NCBI GenBank assembly: GCA_945643635.1
Contig: CALZFC010000026.1
Location: 2,061,501 to 2,125,500 of the forward strand
Direction: 5' to 3'
DNA from: Allodiplogaster sudhausi
Lineage: Eukaryota > Nematoda > Chromadorea > Rhabditida > Diplogasteridae
DNA length: 64,000 bases
Shown: positions 60,261 to 64,000 of the stretch, in pieces
Layout of the letters: every line of letters starts with the position of its first letter
How positions within the stretch are numbered: the stretch's first letter is position 1
The notes under the pieces: generated by a model
What the model saw: only the letters and a program-made list of their open reading frames with translations
Told to the model about the DNA's origin: nothing
Databases searched by the model: none
Program-made: the position numbers and the translations under genes

Positions 60261-62736
60261 CTGAGATGTTCGGAGCAGACCCTCAACAATTATAATTACT
60301 ATTTCAACAGCATTACTGTACTTCGAACTCGGTTCTAGCAAACTTTGCTCTGTATAAATAGTTTTTTATTTGTTTACGAAAAAAGAATTCAAAATTGACG
60401 GCTCATTTTGTGAAAAGCTGCACTGACATAATAATTTAAAGGAAAGTATTTACTCAACAGAATAATAAGAAGATAGTAACGAATAAACTGCAACTTATCA
60501 CCTGCGGGAACATGAAATGTGTGTGTGTAAGAAGCGATTAATACGGCCACAATCTCAGTTCAGCTGCTAGATGCGCGGTACTCAGAAGGAGAGTGAAGAC
60601 AGCCAAGATGTTTAGAAGGAAGGAACTGGCAGCGCAGGTTTTACATTCAGAAGGATGCTCTTTCTGATCTCTCTCTCTATGGCAAAAAGCGGAGAATAAT
60701 TGAATCTCACAACAAGAGATAAGTGGGAGAGATGTGAGATGACAGACAGTGAAAGGAGGTAGAGAGAGAGGTGCTTGCACTTCTCATAGCAAGTCTGGAG
60801 AGGGTAGAAGAGGCGACAAAAAGGAAGTGGGGAAAAGCTTGCATGGGAATGGAGTCGAGGCGAGAGAAAGAGAGAAGTAAATAAGATAAGTAGAGAAAGA
60901 GAGAGAGAGAGAGAGGTAAGCAAGATAGAAGCAGAGAAAGAGAGAGGTGAAGAAGATAGACGCAGAGATAGAGAGAGAGAGTCATGATACGCGTGCTAAG
61001 CAGTTGTGAGCGGATTCGAGAGGACATATGCATAGAAGAAGAAGAAGACGACGAAAAGTCTGAGGACGTTCTCTCTTCCACGAGGACTGCGGGGAACTCT
61101 CTGAGTGAGAGGAAAACAAGGCATAACCTAAAACATAGACAGAATAGCCGAAGACTGCTACCTTGGATAATCTCGGTAGCTATTCAAATATCCATGGAAA
61201 TTAGTTACGTATGGTGGTGATCTTCTTTTTATACGCTTTCTGCATAACGAACAGGTAATATATAACGATGATTTTCAATACAATGCGCAAGATGTTGAGA
61301 AACTTTGCATATATGTAATATATGTACACACATATATGTACATATATAAAAGAGCAGCTTTCAAATTTTATTTAGTTTACGTGAAATATATTACTGCTGT
61401 GGTAGAAGAACAAAGTTGGCAATGTAGTTACGATTAAAACGCCGCGAGAAAATGGAATTTATCGAACAGTGCAAATAAAATATATTCTGCTTCAAAATAG
61501 AACAATGCTAAAGTGGAAGACGGAGTGAACGATGCGTCTTGCAGGCAGCGGTCTCTCTGTCTATATCCGAGTAGTCATATGTATGCACGCTTGACCACAC
61601 GATTCAAGAAGGAGCATCTCGGAAGGAGAGAGGGAGGGGAGTGGGTTATAGAAGATGAAGCTGACCGATGCCGATCCTCCGCTTCTTCCAGTGGATCCAA
61701 AGCATCCACGGCCATAATGGCAAAGAAATGGCGCTCTGCTAATTAGATTCTCGAATGAGATATAAGCGGTCGCACTGGCCGGAGGCCTTGGATTCTGTCG
61801 TCGAGCATTTCCACCCTATGGAATCTGCCTCGTCAATCTATGCTCTGTTTTCCAGTTTGGCCCGATATGAGAGCCATTTATGGAAGCTTGCTTTGAAGCC
61901 TTCACGCGCGACCCAGCGAAACGCGAGCCAACCGGGGAATGGAACGAATCATTCATTATATACGCATAAGAGCTATAATTCTAAATAAGTGATGTCAGCT
62001 GGGCTAGAAGTAAAATATCAACGCTCAGATAATTCTAAATAAGTGATGTCAGCTGGGGTAGAAGTAAAATATCAACGCTTTTTGGTACGTAGTATGTATG
62101 CAAGCAAATACATGAATATATATTTATGTACTATCCTACCTCATCGCTGGCTCTCATGATGTGAAAGCTTATTGAAGGCATCATATTGCACCACAAAATG
62201 TAAATTTAGTGTTCAGTCGAAAGTAAAGCATCACTTCAAGTCTTGGGTTTTCCCCCTAATTGATTTATATAATATTGCCTATAACAATATGGATCTTTTC
62301 ATACTTGTTATTTTACTGGCAGCTTCTTCTGTCCATTATGAACGCCAAAAACAAAAGAGACGACGGAGCGAAAAATTTGTAAAAATGTGTGCAGGATAGA
62401 AGGCGCTGCCAGAGCACGATGGCGGGAAAAAAGGCAAAAAAAAATGGCAGAAGAGAAAAAAAGAAGGCAGAGAAAGGGTAAAAGATAATATCTGGCTGTT
62501 TCTCAGAAGACTCAGGATACCGGATTATGGAGCAAAGAGAGAGCCCGCGGCAGCAGAAAAGGATGGGGATTCAAAAAAGAAGAAGGTGTCGAGAAAGACG
62601 ATGCCGGACTCTCAGCTGAAGGAAGGCGGCGGCTACAAGATAAGAGGCAGCGGCAGCAGGCAAAGAAGAGGAAGCACTTGGAAGAGATGAAAATGGAGAC
62701 ATATTCAATGTATGCACACAAGAATGAAGAGAGCAC
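60261..62736. other. Probable long intron
   Basis: Contains a GA array at about 60885-60985, ATATGTACATA runs near 61310-61350, and the 54-bp tandem duplication at 61975. A minus-strand frame at about 61600-61745 (MAVDALDPLEEAEDRHR) could be a further exon but lacks a supported border. Confidence 0.4.
61975..62079. repeat. Near-identical tandem duplication, 54-bp unit
   Basis: Copies begin ATAATTCTAAATAAGTGATG at 61975 and 62029 and differ at about one base (GGGCTAGAAG versus GGGGTAGAAG) before diverging at the end. A recent event, noncoding. Confidence 0.95.
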
Positions 62737-62949
62737 TTGGTGAGTGAGTGAGTGAGTGTTCAAATTAGCCAGGATTAGCCACGCGTCAGTGGAGTTGTGA
62801 ATAGGAGGAGGAAGTTGTAAGGGGAGCATGCCACTGACTGAAGCGAAGAAGCCACCGCCGGCCGAGGGGCCGTAGCCGATCTGCAGCTCCGTGTGGCGAT
62901 GCTGGCTCACGTGCTCGAGCACCACCTGAACACTCTCAGGCACGCCTCT
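62737..62949 (-). CDS. Coding exon of an unidentified gene
   Basis: With acceptor GCATGAAG, entered in phase 0 to match exon 63536-63354, 71 codons run to a CAA|GTGCTC donor: RGVPESVQVVLEHVSQHR, HTELQIGYGPSAGGGFFA, SVSGMLPLQLPPPIHNS. The last part is less certain and an earlier GT could be the donor. A TTA trinucleotide array sits immediately upstream of the acceptor. Confidence 0.55.
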
Positions 62950-62958
62950 CTTCATGCC

Positions 62959-62960
<2 letters not shown>

Positions 62961-63016
<56 letters not shown>
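62961..63016. repeat. (TTA)n microsatellite at an intron 3' end
   Basis: About 18 uninterrupted TTA units. On the coding (minus) strand this is (TAA)n and it forms the last part of the intron, ending about ten bases before the acceptor of the exon at 62949. Confidence 0.98.
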
Positions 63017-63137
63017 GACACTTCTCTAGAACATAAGCCTTTTGGTTGGATATCTCTTGTTCAGCCGGGATTTCATTTTAAAATCCCTTTCTTCCCATTC
63101 TCGCTCTCTCTTTTGCTCTCTCAATAGCATACATACT

Positions 63138-63195
63138 AACTATCTTCTCAGTATTCCTCTAAAAGAAACTATCTTCTCAGTATTCCTCTAAAGGA
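63138..63195. repeat. Tandem duplication, 29-bp unit
   Basis: AACTATCTTCTCAGTATTCC, then TCTAAAAG, at 63138-63166 is repeated at 63167-63195 with one change near the end. Intronic. Confidence 0.95.
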
Positions 63196-63353
63196 ATATA
63201 AAATAGTTTCACCCTTTTCTAGAGAAGTTTCAATTGTCTTGATTGTTAATGTCGTTATTGGAAACTATTAGATTAGAGAATGGCTGAGTAATTATAATGA
63301 CTAGAATAAGTTTACAAAAAAGTGTAAGTAGTAGATAGAAAAGGTTAAATGAC

Positions 63354-63536
63354 CTGCGGGCCTTGAGCGGCCTGCTGCTGGACATAGCGGGCGGTTCGAT
63401 GGGCGCTGCTCGAGTGGCGCGGCACCAGATGCGGATTCGGAGCACCGGCCGGAAGAGGCATGGCGAATGCGTGTCTCGGTGGCACTCCCTCAGACACTCC
63501 CTCTCTCTCTCTACTCCTCCGCGAGTGCTCCTCCTG
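63354..63536 (-). CDS. Coding exon of an unidentified gene (continues beyond window)
   Basis: Acceptor CATAACAG and donor CAG|GTCATT bracket exactly 61 codons. The peptide has an Arg/Glu-rich start (EEHSRRSREREGVSEG) then PPRHAFAMPLPAGAPNPH, RHSSSAHRTARYVQQQAA. Other frames have stops or worse composition. Earlier exons must lie to the right of the window or within 63.54-64 kb, where I saw none. Confidence 0.55.
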
Positions 63537-64000
63537 CTGTTATGAGTAGTTCCACGCATTTATGTATTTAGCATACTTATTATTAGATTCAAAACGATCG
63601 GCACACATGTCAGAAGAAATTACACACGAAATTACATGCAGTTGTGAAAAAAAATTGTGATGATCTCCCATCCTTAAAATCAATAATAGCCATTATAAAC
63701 TGTAAGTGTTACAAAGTATAATTAATCTCACGCCTGATTCAAGTTCTCGTTTAGAGCATGCAATAAAATTCTTGTTATTATGACTGCAAAAAATACTGCT
63801 TTGAACAGAAGAAAGAAGATCTCTGAGAGCAGAGGAAAGGTTGCCAGATGAGAGGGAGCAATGTCGCGATGGCATGCGAGAATGGAATCGGAATGGAAGG
63901 CGTGTGTCAAGAGGGGGGTGGTGGTGTGATAGAAGAAGGACTGAGTGTCTCTTCTTCTGCCTCCTCCCCATCTCTCTCGCCCTCTTCTTTCCCTCAGATG

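Noticed and set aside
1..64000. CRISPR arrays, rRNA genes, integrated viruses or transposase genes
   Set aside because: No regularly spaced repeats, rRNA-like sequence, or transposase or reverse-transcriptase motifs were seen; the repeats present are simple tandem arrays and one non-autonomous element.

Overview
The window is eukaryotic nuclear DNA, most likely from a nematode; the clade is not resolved. This rests on (i) genes cut into many short exons by short introns, (ii) a TWK-type two-pore potassium channel whose cytoplasmic C-terminus follows the strongly conserved nematode pattern, (iii) an acetylcholine-receptor subunit of the ACR-16/EAT-2-like type, and (iv) eukaryotic tRNA genes. 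I found no operon-like bacterial genes and no CRISPR or phage material. All gene models below were spliced by eye from intron borders and reading phase; every gene I can support lies on the minus strand.

Layout, left to right. 0.5-5.1 kb: a complete seven-exon gene for an unrecognised 279-residue protein. 5.1-11 kb: gene-poor DNA full of GA/CT microsatellites, with one well-preserved hAT-type miniature transposon at 9.6 kb. 11.2-18.5 kb: a leucine-rich-repeat/immunoglobulin/fibronectin-III-like membrane protein with two tRNA genes (Leu-AAG and Gln-CTG) nested in its introns. 18.5-24.8 kb: microsatellite-rich intergenic DNA. 24.8-28.0 kb: a nicotinic receptor subunit lacking the alpha-type vicinal cysteines, with a 48-bp tandem duplication across a splice acceptor and a large intronic hairpin. 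29.5-33.4 kb: git-1 (ArfGAP/ankyrin scaffold), 16 exons, one of them with an apparent 1-nt frameshift. 34.3-34.7 kb: a small secreted peptide precursor. 35.2-36.1 kb: a UPRT-family phosphoribosyltransferase-like protein. 37.4-43.2 kb: a complete 12-exon TWK/K2P channel. 43.7-64 kb: scattered coding exons of one or more large unidentified genes separated by microsatellite-rich introns, running off the right edge.

Several products suit neurons: a K2P channel sets resting potential, the receptor subunit mediates cholinergic input, GIT scaffolds organise synapses and adhesion sites, and the LRR-Ig protein and small secreted peptide suit cell-surface recognition and signalling. They are independent genes; I see no evidence of a shared pathway or operon.

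Genome-level features: at least three introns appear to use GC-AG rather than GT-AG borders, and short direct duplications of different ages occur throughout, alongside the abundant GA/CT repeats.
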